A DNA stretch of 64,000 nucleotides from an uncultured Collinsella sp. (GCA_958413895.1 CATYVQ010000008.1:1-64000), one strand, 5' to 3'; shown: positions 1 through 8,805, counted from the stretch's first letter. Translations and numbers: made by a program. The notes: generated by a model not told the origin, from the sequence alone.

Positions 1-78
1 ACATCGGACTCCCTCCTGGACCCAGATTGGGTCCGAGATTTTGTCCGAGGTCCCTAGAATCCCATTTCGAGCTTAGAT

Positions 79-187
79 TCCGGGATGCAGTTTCCGCTTG
101 AGGCATCATCCGGAAACTACGTCCCAGTCTGAGCGCGGATTCCGGGATGCGCTTTCCGCCTGGGCTGCCATTGGGAAAGCGTGTCCC
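79..187. repeat. Two tandem imperfect hairpins
   Basis: Two consecutive hairpin units, each opening with a GATTCCGGGATGC block. Unit 1 pairs 82-96 with 111-125, unit 2 pairs 144-157 with 174-187. The inner stem differs between units (AGTTTCC/GGAAACT against GCTTTCC/GGAAAGC) but pairing is kept, which suggests selection on structure. No gene is evident in 1-516; the short reading frames there look non-coding. Confidence 0.5.
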
Positions 188-220
188 GGCCCGCGTTGCC
201 AAGGCGTTTTCTTTACGCCC

Positions 221-252
221 GCGCCCTGCACAGAGTTCGATTCTCCGCGGTA
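221..252 (+). repeat. Direct repeat copy 1, tmRNA T-arm-like
   Basis: A 32-bp sequence that recurs at 431-462 with one mismatch. It contains the 17-mer GAGTTCGATTCTCCGCG, identical to the T-arm of the nearby tmRNA (526-542 on the minus strand) but in opposite orientation. It could be a remnant of integration at the tmRNA 3' end; no integrase is visible. Confidence 0.6.
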
Positions 253-339
253 CGGGGAATCCGTTGATGCGGGGCGAGGCCAGCTGAGATTCGATAAACA
301 TCGCATCCGTTTTGAGTCGGAAGTTTGCGCGGAGAATCC

Positions 340-362
340 GCGTATTTGCTTCGCAAATACGC
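340..362. repeat. Short perfect hairpin
   Basis: GCGTATTTGC (340-349) and GCAAATACGC (353-362) form a 10-bp hairpin with a 3-base loop. A third T-arm-like fragment (CGCGGAGAATC) lies just before it. No coding content is visible here. Confidence 0.45.
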
Positions 363-430
363 ACCGGCTTCGGCCGCCTGCCGGCGTCCTCGCCCGCTCG
401 CTACAAACGCTCCGCGTTTGCTTAACGCTC

Positions 431-462
431 GCGCCCTGCATAGAGTTCGATTCTCCGCGGTA
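431..462 (+). repeat. Direct repeat copy 2, tmRNA T-arm-like
   Basis: Second copy of the 32-bp repeat at 221-252, lying just downstream of the tmRNA terminator. The spacing of about 210 bp and the shared T-arm 17-mer suggest att-like scars. Confidence 0.6.
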
Positions 463-474
463 TCTGTAAGTAAT

Positions 475-506
475 AAAAAAGCAGGTAGAGACACTTCTCT
501 ACCTGC
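475..506 (-). terminator. Rho-independent terminator of tmRNA
   Basis: On the minus strand an 11-bp perfect stem (481-491 with 496-506) and a 4-base loop are followed by six T residues (475-480). It starts 11 bases after the tmRNA CCA end. Confidence 0.9.
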
Positions 507-516
507 CTGTAACTAT

Positions 517-880
517 TGGTGGAGGCGCGGAGAATCGAACTCCGGTCCACGAAAGCCCCCTGATTGGCATCTCCAAGCTCAGTCGCTGGTTTAGTCTCGG
601 ACGCTTTGCGCGCAGCGACACGCTCGCGGCGTCCTAACCGGTTCGGTCTTAGCCCGCGCCATACCGATTACGTGCGCGGGAGCATTCCCCTAAAATGACG
701 TCGCGCCGGTGTCGGGGAAATCACCGGGTTGACGCGCCGCTATAAACTAAGCAGCGAGAGCCATAGGCTCAAAAGAAGAGTTGTTGTCAATTCAATTTGA
801 CGGTACCCCTGTTTAACGAGGCGAGGAGACCTCGGCTTGCTTCCTCTCTCAGAGCTATCGTGTCGAAACCAGTCGCCCCC
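517..880 (-). ncRNA. ssrA: tmRNA (transfer-messenger RNA)
   Basis: Rescues stalled ribosomes together with SmpB by tagging incomplete proteins for degradation. The 3' end (517 upward) carries CCA, a tRNA-like T-arm GGAGTTCGATTCTCC and an acceptor strand that pairs with the 5' end GGGGGCGACTGGTTTCGAC near 880, the typical one-piece tmRNA start. An internal frame at 747-788 encodes a tag read as DNNSSFEPMALAA then a stop; the ALAA end is the conserved protease signal. About 364 nt is the usual length. The exact resume codon is uncertain: the codon before GAC is ATT rather than the common Ala codon. Confidence 0.96.
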
Positions 881-1119
881 GAATGTCGGGAAAGTCTGGA
901 TGGCATTGGGGCTGCAAGCACCCAACAGCCGTCGACTTTTCAAGGAACATACGGGGCGAGCCCCGCTTGTGGAGTGTTATCTTACCACGTTCTGAAAGCG
1001 GACAGCTGTTCTATGCACGAGCTGTGAAGACCCCAATGTGTGCTGCACTTCGCACTTTTGCTACCGATCACGTCACGTATATTTTCGCCAAGCAAAATTG
1101 ACCCGTCGAAAGGACCGTT

Positions 1120-1554
1120 ATGGATACCAAGCAGCAACTCGTCAATGCCCTCGCAGGCCTGGGCTCAACCATTACCGAAGCTATGGATGTCATCGAAGGC
1201 TTTGTCCCCTGCGGACATCCCGCCCTCACGGTATCGAACGCACTCGTTGCGCTGGACGCTGACGATGATGCAGCTCTCGCCCAGCAGCTTGAGACCGTCG
1301 AGGGCTTTATCGACCACGTGAGTGAGAACCGCGGCGTGACCGCCTACCACGGCATCGAGGTCGAGCTCGCGGGTCCCAAAGCCGATCTGTTCGCAGCAAT
1401 CCGCGAGGTAGGCGCCCTTATGCAGACCGCAGGCGTCAAGAACACCCAGGTCAACGAGTGGGTCTACCGCAGCTTAGCCGCACTGAACGATTCCGACGAA
1501 AAGGCAGCCGAGCAGCTCGCAGAAAGTCCCACCATTAAGGCCGAGCTTTTGTAA
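1120..1554 (+). CDS. Conserved hypothetical protein, 144 aa
   Basis: Not recognised. The start is supported by AAAGGA at 1109-1114, five bases before the ATG. The protein is acidic, rich in Ala and Glu, predicted mostly helical, with no signal peptide or membrane segment. A Cys-Gly-His (FVPCGHP) sits near residue 30 but no full metal motif is visible. It stands alone, divergent from the tmRNA gene and convergent with the RelB/PIN pair, so the context gives no function. The regular codon use and ribosome binding site make a real gene likely; a small cytosolic helical-bundle protein is a guess. Confidence 0.75.
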   Translation: MDTKQQLVNALAGLGSTITEAMDVIEGFVPCGHPALTVSNALVALDADDDAALAQQLETVEGFIDHVSENRGVTAYHGIEVELAGPKADLFAAIREVGALMQTAGVKNTQVNEWVYRSLAALNDSDEKAAEQLAESPTIKAELL

Positions 1555-1612
1555 ATAGCAGACGCGGGTTCCTTGGCGCATTGTCGTCCAAGAGGCCCGC
1601 AAACAGTTCGCG

Positions 1613-2128
1613 TCAACCGATAGCCGCGCCGCCGCGTTCGGCCAAAGCAAGAATCGACATCATTTGGCGCGGGGTCTTCGCTGCAAGATCGGCATGTTCG
1701 AGCAGCTTGTGATCGTTGGTCACTAAGTAATCGACCTGTGCGCGCTTGCACGCGGCGAGCACCAAGTTGTCCTCGTAATCGCGATGGAGCGCTAAGTATT
1801 TGTCGGCCAGCCAAAGGTCCGACGCATCTGCACCCACGGCCGTGGCGTTTTCGGTCATGTTCCGCACAAACGCCAACGCCGCATCGCCAATCGCGCGGGC
1901 AGAAGCCTCGTCGAGCGTTCCCCCGCTGGCAAGAACGCTTCGCTTCAGCTCGTGTTGGACAACGTACAGCACGTCCTTAGCGATATGCACTGGGAAGAAC
2001 AGCAACGCCCCCGTCTCCGTCGCCTGCCCAATAAACGCACGCGCGGCAAGCGACTCGGCATGGTCGACGCAAAACGAATCAACCCATACGTTGGCATCCA
2101 CCATTATTTTGAGGGGAGCCCCGCTCAC
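1613..2128 (-). CDS. PIN-domain protein, probable toxin
   Basis: Probable Mg-dependent ribonuclease of the VapC-like PIN superfamily, acting in the cytosol. Acidic residues typical of PIN active sites are visible: Asp in MVDANVWVD near the N-terminus, Glu/Asp in HRDYEDNLVLAACKR and Asp in YLVTND. The chosen GTG start (2128) overlaps the upstream antitoxin stop by 4 bases and follows AAAGGGG at a good distance; an ATG at 2104 is the alternative and gives 163 aa instead of 171. Pairing with a RelB-like gene makes a toxin role likely. A longer reading frame to 2257 exists but overlaps the antitoxin and is rejected. Confidence 0.82.
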   Translation of the reverse strand: MSGAPLKIMVDANVWVDSFCVDHAESLAARAFIGQATETGALLFFPVHIAKDVLYVVQHELKRSVLASGGTLDEASARAIGDAALAFVRNMTENATAVGADASDLWLADKYLALHRDYEDNLVLAACKRAQVDYLVTNDHKLLEHADLAAKTPRQMMSILALAERGGAAIG

Positions 2129-2460
2129 AGGATCATCCCCTTTTGGCGATAGCGCTCGTCCATGGCTTCGGAATAGATTGCGTCCCAATCGCGATCGTCG
2201 GATACGGACGACGTAGCGATGCCCAGGCCCGCGTAAAGCTGATCCGCCGCCGCCCATGATGCGGCGAACGGAGTATCGGGCGCGACGGTCTGTTGCCGGC
2301 CATCAACGGCAGACAGCACTTCCTCGCACTGCCCACCACCCTGTGCGACCTTGGCCACCACCTTTTTGATGAGCTCGGGCAGCGAGGCGCCCGAAAGCCG
2401 CAACGCTTCCTCGGCGCGCTCTTTAACCGAGCGATCTACGCGAACGTTCACCTGTGCCAT
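2125..2460 (-). CDS. RelB/DinJ-family antitoxin, 111 aa
   Basis: Ribbon-helix-helix antitoxin and probable autorepressor. The start MAQVNVRVDRSVKERAEEAL followed by LSGASLPELIKKV is characteristic of RelB/DinJ N-terminal DNA-binding domains; the C-terminal half would bind the toxin. The longer frame starting at 2520 is not used because the family start motif begins at 2460. It is translationally coupled to the PIN gene through a GTGA overlap, a combination less common than RelB with RelE/YafQ. Three GCTAGCA boxes upstream are candidate operators. Confidence 0.85.
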   Translation of the reverse strand: MAQVNVRVDRSVKERAEEALRLSGASLPELIKKVVAKVAQGGGQCEEVLSAVDGRQQTVAPDTPFAASWAAADQLYAGLGIATSSVSDDRDWDAIYSEAMDERYRQKGMIL

Positions 2461-2500
2461 GCCGCTAACAGCACCCACGTTGATCCCGCTCCCTTCAATT

Positions 2501-2538
2501 GCTAGCACCGCTAGCAACACTATATAGAGAAGCTAGCA
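2501..2538 (-). promoter_or_regulatory. Candidate operator of the RelB/PIN operon
   Basis: Three copies of GCTAGCA (2501-2507, 2510-2516, 2532-2538) flank an AT-rich TATATAG block about 40-80 bases upstream of the antitoxin start. GCTAGC is itself palindromic, as expected for ribbon-helix-helix dimers. Autoregulation is inferred. Confidence 0.55.
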
Positions 2539-2621
2539 AATAATCAAATGCAAAAGACCTGCGCCCGGACGACACCGATGCCGTCCGGGCGCAGGCCAGA
2601 TAACGTGGGCGAACGCGTCTG

Positions 2622-4697
2622 CTAATGCAGGTAAGCCTTTGCGTTGCCCAGACTGTAGGCGATCGTCGAGCCGTTGTGCAGCAGTGACGACGTCTGCGGA
2701 GTAATCATGCCGGTAATACCCAATGCCAACAGCGCCGAGTTGGTGAGCATCACCTTGGAATACGAACTCGTCAGACGGTCGATAAGCCCCTGGCTCATGC
2801 GGCGCAGGCGCACGATCGCGGCCAGATCCGTATCGGTCAGGATGATGTCAGCGACCTCCTTGGCGATGTCGCTTCCGCCGCCCATGGCCAGCCCCACGTC
2901 GGCCAGGCCCAGCGCCGGTGAGTCGTTGACGCCGTCGCCCACCATGGCAACGTGGCGCCCCTCGCCCTTGATGCGCTCCACATAGGCGTACTTGTCCTCG
3001 GGCAGCAGCTCGGCCTTAAACTCGTCGACACCTGCCTCGCGAGCAATGCGCTCGGCCGTGCGCTCCGAGTCGCCCGTGAGCATGACCACGTGCTTAACGC
3101 CTAACGCGTGCAAGTCGGCAATGGCCTCGCGGACCCCGGGTTTAAGCGGGTCCTCGATGCCGAGCACGCCCACAACGGTGCCATCGACCGCCAGGTACAG
3201 CGGCGACAAGCCCTGCATCTGGGACTCGATGCGCTCCTTGATGTCAGATTCGAGCCGTGCGCCCTCGTCCTCAAATACAAAGTGCGCGGAACCGATGATG
3301 GCGCGACGCCCTTCGATGGACGAAGCGATGCCGTGCGCCACGATGTACTCGACGGCAGCGTGACGCTCGCGGTGCTCGAGCCCACGCTCGTGAGCAGCGT
3401 TGACCACGGCACGCGCCACCGGATGCGGGAAATGCTCCTCCAAGCAAGCGGAAAGACGCAGGATCTCGTCCTCGCTCCAGCCATCGGTGGTGAGCACGCA
3501 AGCCAAGCGCGGCTGTGCCTCGGTGAGCGTGCCGGTCTTATCAAACACAATGGTGTCGGCCTTGGCAAACGACTCAAAGTACTTGGCGCCCTTGACCATG
3601 ACGCCCATCTTGGCAGCATCGCTCATGGCAGTCATGACGGCGACGGAACCCGTGAGCTTGAGTGCACACGAGTAGTCGACCATCAGCGCCGCCGAGGTCT
3701 TGATAAGGCTGCGCGTGGTGAGCGCAACCAAGCCCGCGAGCAGGAAGTTCCACGGAACGATCTTGTTGGCGAGGTCCTCCATATGCGACTGGCCCTCGGA
3801 CTTGAGCGAATCGGCCGTCTGCACGAGCGAGACGATTGAGCGCAGTTTGGTTTGCGCCGTATTGGCGCGCACGCGCACCAAGATGCTGCCGTCTTCCACG
3901 ACGGTTCCGGCGAACACGTCGTCGCCCACGCTGCGCTCGACGGCCAACGGCTCGCCGGTCAGGGTCGCCTGGTTGACCATAGCGCTCCCCTGCTCGACAA
4001 CACCGTCGATGCAAATGGACATGCCGGTGCGCACGGCGACCAAATCGCCGGGTTCAAGCTCTGTGGCGGCAACGCTTACCTCGGTGTCGCCGACGACTTT
4101 TTGCGCCTTGTCGGGCACGTCGAGCAGCGAGTTGATGAGCTCGTTTTCGCTCATGGCGCGGGTGTAGTCCTCGAGCAGCTCGCCCACGTTGAGCAGGAAC
4201 ATCGTCTGGCCCGCAGTGTCGACATCACGCTTGACGAACGAAATGCCGATGGCCGAAGCGTCGAGCACAGGAACGGTCAGGCGCGGCTGTGCCAGCTCAT
4301 GAAGGGCAGCGCGCAAAAATGCCATGTAACCGGCCACGACAAACACCGCACGCAGAGGCGTCGGCAAGAACCAGCGACGTGCGTAATGGGCGCCGACGAG
4401 TGTCGCCAGGTCCATAACGAGTTTGTGCTTGCGCGGCTCGAGTTGCATCACATAGCCCGACTTGGCATCGGCGATAGCTTGAGCATCGAGTGCGCCCAGG
4501 GCGTCGAGCACGCTCGCACGGCGCGGCTCGTCGTACTCCAGCGCCATCTGGCCAATACGGCCATACACGCGCACCTTGTGCACGCCGTCGATATCGCCGC
4601 TGAGCTTAAGAAGTGCGTCGAGATCGCTCTCTGGCACAGGACCCGCCAATTGAAGACGGGTCCTGCCGGGGATCTCGCTAATAATCGAGAATCTCAT
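2622..4697 (-). CDS. Heavy-metal P-type (P1B-like) ATPase, 691 aa
   Basis: Membrane pump using ATP to move a metal ion, probably out of the cell. Seen: an N-terminal HMA-like fold (about 1-65), actuator TGEP at 247-250, a transmembrane core, phosphorylation motif DKTGTLT with Asp386, and the hinge GDGVNDSP near residue 590. The usual CPC/CPH/SPC ion motif is replaced by Ser-Cys-Ala (343-345, in DYSCALKL), so the metal cannot be assigned by the standard motif. Just upstream in the same direction lies a DUF6110 protein, a common partner of such pumps. Substrate could be Mn, Fe or another transition metal. Confidence 0.88.
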   Translation of the reverse strand: MRFSIISEIPGRTRLQLAGPVPESDLDALLKLSGDIDGVHKVRVYGRIGQMALEYDEPRRASVLDALGALDAQAIADAKSGYVMQLEPRKHKLVMDLATLVGAHYARRWFLPTPLRAVFVVAGYMAFLRAALHELAQPRLTVPVLDASAIGISFVKRDVDTAGQTMFLLNVGELLEDYTRAMSENELINSLLDVPDKAQKVVGDTEVSVAATELEPGDLVAVRTGMSICIDGVVEQGSAMVNQATLTGEPLAVERSVGDDVFAGTVVEDGSILVRVRANTAQTKLRSIVSLVQTADSLKSEGQSHMEDLANKIVPWNFLLAGLVALTTRSLIKTSAALMVDYSCALKLTGSVAVMTAMSDAAKMGVMVKGAKYFESFAKADTIVFDKTGTLTEAQPRLACVLTTDGWSEDEILRLSACLEEHFPHPVARAVVNAAHERGLEHRERHAAVEYIVAHGIASSIEGRRAIIGSAHFVFEDEGARLESDIKERIESQMQGLSPLYLAVDGTVVGVLGIEDPLKPGVREAIADLHALGVKHVVMLTGDSERTAERIAREAGVDEFKAELLPEDKYAYVERIKGEGRHVAMVGDGVNDSPALGLADVGLAMGGGSDIAKEVADIILTDTDLAAIVRLRRMSQGLIDRLTSSYSKVMLTNSALLALGITGMITPQTSSLLHNGSTIAYSLGNAKAYLH

Positions 4698-4715
4698 AAT
4701 TTGTGCCTGAGAGCG

Positions 4716-4961
4716 TTACTCGGCTGCCTCGTCAGCAGCGGCCTCGCTCTGGGTGATGTAAGCAGCCTCGGCAACCATGTCATCGACATTGGCCTTGGCC
4801 TGCTCGACCATGTCCTGGTAGCCGTTCTTGATGCGCATGCCGCACGCGATACCCTGCACGCAGGCATTCTTTACCGGAGCGCTGGTGAGCAGCTTGATGC
4901 CGGCCGTGCCAAGCAGAAAACCGCCACCGACAAGCAGGGTGTTAAAAGTCGACTTCTTCAT
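4716..4961 (-). CDS. DUF6110-like small membrane protein, 81 aa
   Basis: Small protein with an N-terminal hydrophobic helix (TLLVGGGFLLGTAGIKLLTS) followed by a charged helical tail ending in many Ala/Glu/Asp residues. It resembles the DUF6110 family often encoded next to P1B-type ATPases in Gram-positive bacteria. The ATG at 4961 follows GGGAGAAG at a good distance; a longer frame to 5240 lacks support. It lies 18 bases upstream of the ATPase gene and is probably cotranscribed, perhaps as a pump accessory or metal-binding partner. The function is unknown in the family. Confidence 0.78.
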   Translation of the reverse strand: MKKSTFNTLLVGGGFLLGTAGIKLLTSAPVKNACVQGIACGMRIKNGYQDMVEQAKANVDDMVAEAAYITQSEAAADEAAE

Positions 4962-5071
4962 GTTGCTTCTCCCTTTTGCCGCACAAGCGCGGCATGGTGC
5001 CTTAGCACCCGAGTTCATTAGTTTGCTCGAGCACGCTTTTGAGACTAGTTTAGTCGAACTATTATGGTCAA

Positions 5072-5088
5072 CCAAAGTTAACCTTTGG
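5072..5088. promoter_or_regulatory. Palindrome upstream of the metal ATPase operon
   Basis: CCAAAGTTAACCTTTGG, a near-perfect 17-bp dyad, lies 110 bases upstream of the DUF6110 start next to a TTGACC promoter-like box on the minus strand. The core GTTAACCTT recurs at 8717-8725 upstream of the ABC exporter, suggesting one metal-responsive (DtxR-like?) regulator for both. This is inference. Confidence 0.35.
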
Positions 5089-5106
5089 AAATCTTGGTCC
5101 CCTTTC

Positions 5107-6864
5107 CTACAGCTGCCAGTCCGCCGCTTCCTTTTGCAGCGCAACCATGCGGGCGAATTCTCCACCTGCCGCCTTGAGCTGCGCCGGAGTGCCCTGCTCG
5201 GCAACCACGCCATCCTTGAGCACAACGATTTTGTCGGCATTTTCCACCGTACGCATACGGTGGGCGATCACAATGACCGTTTTGCCGGCGAGCAAACGGG
5301 AAAGTGCCTGTTGCACCACGGTCTCATTCTCCACGTCCAAGCTCGCCGTCGCCTCGTCCAACAGCACGATGGGCGCATCTTTGAGCAGCGCGCGGGCGAT
5401 GGAGATGCGCTGGCGCTCGCCACCGGACAGCTTGGAGCCGTTCTCGCCGATCATGGTGTCGTAGCCCTGCGGCATGCGGTTCACGAACTCGTCGCAGTTG
5501 GCGGCACGCGCGGCCGCAAGCACTTCCTCATCGGTGGCGCCACGACGCCCGAGGCGGATGTTTCCCATCACCGTGTCGTCAAAGAGCAGCACGTCTTGGA
5601 ACACAATGGCGTAGTCGCGCAGCAGCACCTCGGGATCGACGCTCGCAACATCCACGCCACCCACGGTGACCGTGCCTTCGGTGGCATCCCAAAAGCGCGC
5701 GGCCAGGCGGCTCACCGTAGACTTACCGGAACCCGAAGGACCGACCAGTGCCGTGACCTCGCCTTCCTTGGCGGTAAAGCTCACATCGGTAAGAACCTTC
5801 TCGCCGGCGCGGCCGTCCTCGCCCGCACCATAGCCAAATGCCACGTGATCGAACACCACATCGTGGCCCACGGGATCAAATTTCTCGCTGCCCCGCGCCA
5901 CAGGCTCTTCCATGATGGAACGCATGCGCTTGGAAGACGACTCGGCGGCAAACAGCTCGGACATTAACATTAACGCCTGGTCAAAGGGTGCATAGATGCG
6001 ACTCACCATAAGCAGGAAGGCAAACATCACCAAAAAGTCGACCCGCCCGGAGGCGACCATCGCGGCGCCCGCGACCAGCGTGGCGACAATGCCCAGACGC
6101 AGGATGACAAAGGCGGAGTTGACCAAAAGCCCGTTAACGAGCTCGCCCTTGGTGGTCTCGCGCTCCTCGGCATCGATCACGGCGTTGAGTCCCCCAAGAT
6201 AATGGGCCTCCTGGTTAGTGGCGCGGATCTCGCGAACGCAGTCGAGTGTCTCTTGAATCGCCTCGGTAACCTTGACCTTCTCGGCGCGCACGCGATCGAA
6301 CACCGGAGCCATGGGGCCGCGTGTTAGATACAGCACGGCAAAGGCCACGGGAACGCTCCAAAACGCCGCGATCGCCAGCTGCCAGCAAAAGAACAGCGAC
6401 GCCACAAATACAATGGCGCTTGCGATGATGGCACCCCAAAGCTCTCCCAGCACGTGGCTGTAGGCGTGCTCCATGGCCTGGACGTCACCCATGATGGTCT
6501 CGGTTAAATCGGCCAAATCACGACGACCAAAAAACGACAGCGGCAGTTTGCGCAAGCGCTCTGCAATCTCCATACGCTGCTTGCCGCACTCCTCGTAAAA
6601 GATGCAGTAGGTGTAGTAATACTGCTGCCAGTTAGAGACAAAGAGCAACACGAAAAAGACCAGGAGGCCGCCCACGATCGGCAGGGCATCCGGCAGGTCA
6701 GCCCCGCTGGTGAGATGCTCGACAAAGCCGGCCATAACCAGGAATAAAAAGCCCATGCCGGCCATGGTTATGAGATTGGTGAGCGTGGTCCAGAAAATAC
6801 CGCGTTTTACGCCGGCGATGCCTTTATCGGATAGGAAATACTTCTTTTGGAATGAGGCGAACAT
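5107..6864 (-). CDS. ABC exporter half-transporter (YbtQ/IrtB-like), 585 aa
   Basis: One half of a heterodimeric ABC transporter: six-helix type-I membrane domain (about 1-310) followed by an ATPase domain. Walker A GPSGSGKST, signature LSGGERQR, Walker B IVLLDEATASLD and the switch His in IAHR are intact, so this is the catalytically canonical half. It begins directly after the stop of the partner gene (TAAATG), implying translational coupling. The pair plus a divergent AraC gene matches the YbtP/YbtQ/YbtA arrangement for siderophore-iron handling; drug or peptide export is the alternative. Membrane location, ATP-driven. Confidence 0.9.
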   Translation of the reverse strand: MFASFQKKYFLSDKGIAGVKRGIFWTTLTNLITMAGMGFLFLVMAGFVEHLTSGADLPDALPIVGGLLVFFVLLFVSNWQQYYYTYCIFYEECGKQRMEIAERLRKLPLSFFGRRDLADLTETIMGDVQAMEHAYSHVLGELWGAIIASAIVFVASLFFCWQLAIAAFWSVPVAFAVLYLTRGPMAPVFDRVRAEKVKVTEAIQETLDCVREIRATNQEAHYLGGLNAVIDAEERETTKGELVNGLLVNSAFVILRLGIVATLVAGAAMVASGRVDFLVMFAFLLMVSRIYAPFDQALMLMSELFAAESSSKRMRSIMEEPVARGSEKFDPVGHDVVFDHVAFGYGAGEDGRAGEKVLTDVSFTAKEGEVTALVGPSGSGKSTVSRLAARFWDATEGTVTVGGVDVASVDPEVLLRDYAIVFQDVLLFDDTVMGNIRLGRRGATDEEVLAAARAANCDEFVNRMPQGYDTMIGENGSKLSGGERQRISIARALLKDAPIVLLDEATASLDVENETVVQQALSRLLAGKTVIVIAHRMRTVENADKIVVLKDGVVAEQGTPAQLKAAGGEFARMVALQKEAADWQL

Positions 6865-8691
6865 TTAGGCCTCGCCTCCCTTCGTGACGGCGGTATCCGC
6901 GCTCGCAGTAGTAATCTTCCAGCTCGCGGCTTGCTCGTACTCGGCCCACATCTTGGCATACAGACCCTCTTGGGACAGCAACTCGGCATGGGTACCCGAC
7001 TCCTGCACGCTGCCTTGGTTTAGCACCACGATTTGGTCTGCGCCCACCACGGTCGAAAGCCGGTGCGCAATCATAATGACCGTGCGACCTGCCGCCAGCT
7101 TGCTAAAGGCGCGCTGGATGAGCGCCTCGTTCTCGGGGTCGGCAAACGCCGTGGCCTCATCGAGCACCACGATAGGCGCGTCTTTAAGGATCGCGCGGGC
7201 GAGTGCCACGCGCTGGACCTCGCCGCCCGAAAGATATGCTCCGCCGGTGCCGAGCATGGTGTTGATGCCCTGTGGGAGCTTGGCCACAATGTCGTCGCAC
7301 TGAGCTGCGGAGAGGGCCGCACGCACTTCGTCGTTAGTGGCCGTAGGCCTGGAGGCGCGCACGTTATCGGCAAGCGTCTGCCGGAACAGCTGGTTGGTCT
7401 GGAACACGAAAGCGACCTGGTCCATAAGCTCGTGCGGATCCATATCGCGAACGTCCACACCGCCCACGAGTACGCGGCCCGAAGAGACATCCCAAAAACG
7501 CGGGATCAGACTTGCGCAGGTTGACTTGCCGCCGCCCGAAGGACCTACAAGCGCAAGGGTACTACCAGCGGGAACGCTGAAACTTACATGGCTGACAGCA
7601 GGTGCTTCGGCACCCTCGTACGTAAAGCTCACGTCCTCAAATCGCACGTCGCCGCCGGCAGGGTGCTTGGGTTGGGCGGGCACGGGGAGCTGCTTGGAAT
7701 CCATGACGCTTCGAATACGAGCCAGCGAATCGGCACTCATCTGAGAGGCCTCGCCCACAAACATGAGCTTGGTCATGGCCGTCGGCACCACGGCCGAAAA
7801 TATCGCGTAAAACGTGAAGTTGGCCATAAAATGCGCGAAGTCCGTCTCACCCGGCGCCAACAGCAACGCCACGGGCAACAGGAATGCCACAAGACCATTG
7901 AGCGCGGTAAGGTTGAGTACCTGCGGACCTCGACAGAACGTGCCCGAATAGCTTTGTGCCGTGTCGGCGTATTCGGCGATCGCATCGTGGAAAGCCTTAA
8001 AGGAGTAGACCGTCTGCTGAAACACCTTGACCACGGGAATACCGCGTACGTATTCGGTGCCGGTCTTGTTCATCTTGACCAGCGCTCCCATGTAGGCCTT
8101 CATGAACTCGGCGCCTTTGCCGCTCATCATGGTGGACATGGCAGCGAAGGACACGGCAACGGAGACGAGGCATGCCGCGCCCAAGCGCCAATCGAGGGCG
8201 AAAAGCAGCACGAGCAAGCCCACGACCATGGCGGCGGCGCCTGCGATATCGGGCAGCATGTGTGCGAGCAGGGTCTCGGTGGAGGCGGCGCATCCGTCTA
8301 CAACACGACGCAGCTCACCGGTGGCGTGCGTGTCAAAGTAGCCAAGCGGCAGCTTAAGCAGGTGCTCGCTCGTAGTCTTGCGGATATTGGACGCGCAGCG
8401 AAACGCAGACAGGTGCGTGCACATGAGCCCCACGAAATAAGCTACGATGCTTGCCAGGGCAAAACCCACGGCCCACCAGCCATACATCGCGATGTCGCAG
8501 GCTTCGCTCCAGTTAGGTGCCACGGCGATCAGATCGCGCGCGACAAGCCAAATGCACACGTACGGGCCAAAGCTCAGCAGCTGCGAGAGCGCCGAGAGCG
8601 CCATGCCCAAATACGTTAGGAATTTACGGTCGCCGGCATATGCAAGCAGCTCGCCGATACCGCCGCCTTCCCTTTTTGATCCCTTTGCCAT
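6865..8691 (-). CDS. ABC exporter half-transporter (YbtP/IrtA-like), 608 aa
   Basis: First gene of the exporter pair. Six predicted membrane helices (about 20-310) and an ATPase domain with Walker A GPSGGGKST, a slightly degenerate signature LSGGEVQR, and a D-loop reading DEATAFAD rather than DEATASLD. The AFAD form is typical of siderophore-type YbtP/IrtA half-transporters (family knowledge). The non-canonical signature suggests an asymmetric heterodimer with the downstream half. The upstream region carries GTTAACCTT (8717-8725), and the divergent AraC gene starts 114 bases away. Iron-siderophore import or export is the best guess. Confidence 0.9.
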   Translation of the reverse strand: MAKGSKREGGGIGELLAYAGDRKFLTYLGMALSALSQLLSFGPYVCIWLVARDLIAVAPNWSEACDIAMYGWWAVGFALASIVAYFVGLMCTHLSAFRCASNIRKTTSEHLLKLPLGYFDTHATGELRRVVDGCAASTETLLAHMLPDIAGAAAMVVGLLVLLFALDWRLGAACLVSVAVSFAAMSTMMSGKGAEFMKAYMGALVKMNKTGTEYVRGIPVVKVFQQTVYSFKAFHDAIAEYADTAQSYSGTFCRGPQVLNLTALNGLVAFLLPVALLLAPGETDFAHFMANFTFYAIFSAVVPTAMTKLMFVGEASQMSADSLARIRSVMDSKQLPVPAQPKHPAGGDVRFEDVSFTYEGAEAPAVSHVSFSVPAGSTLALVGPSGGGKSTCASLIPRFWDVSSGRVLVGGVDVRDMDPHELMDQVAFVFQTNQLFRQTLADNVRASRPTATNDEVRAALSAAQCDDIVAKLPQGINTMLGTGGAYLSGGEVQRVALARAILKDAPIVVLDEATAFADPENEALIQRAFSKLAAGRTVIMIAHRLSTVVGADQIVVLNQGSVQESGTHAELLSQEGLYAKMWAEYEQAASWKITTASADTAVTKGGEA

Positions 8692-8805
8692 AAGGTTCCT
8701 TTCTAACGGCTTGAGAGTTAACCTTAATCAACTTATCATTGATGTGTTAGCCATGGCTCACAATCAAGCCAGGCGTGGACGTTTCTGCAAAGGAAAGGGA
8801 CGCTT

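Noticed and set aside
221..462. tRNA gene suggested by GTTCGATTC T-arm motifs
   Set aside because: No acceptor, D-arm or anticodon arm can be folded around them; they match only the tmRNA T-arm.
98..469. Open frames of 60-120 codons on both strands before the tmRNA
   Set aside because: They run through repeats and hairpins, have no ribosome sites and show no recognisable protein sequence.
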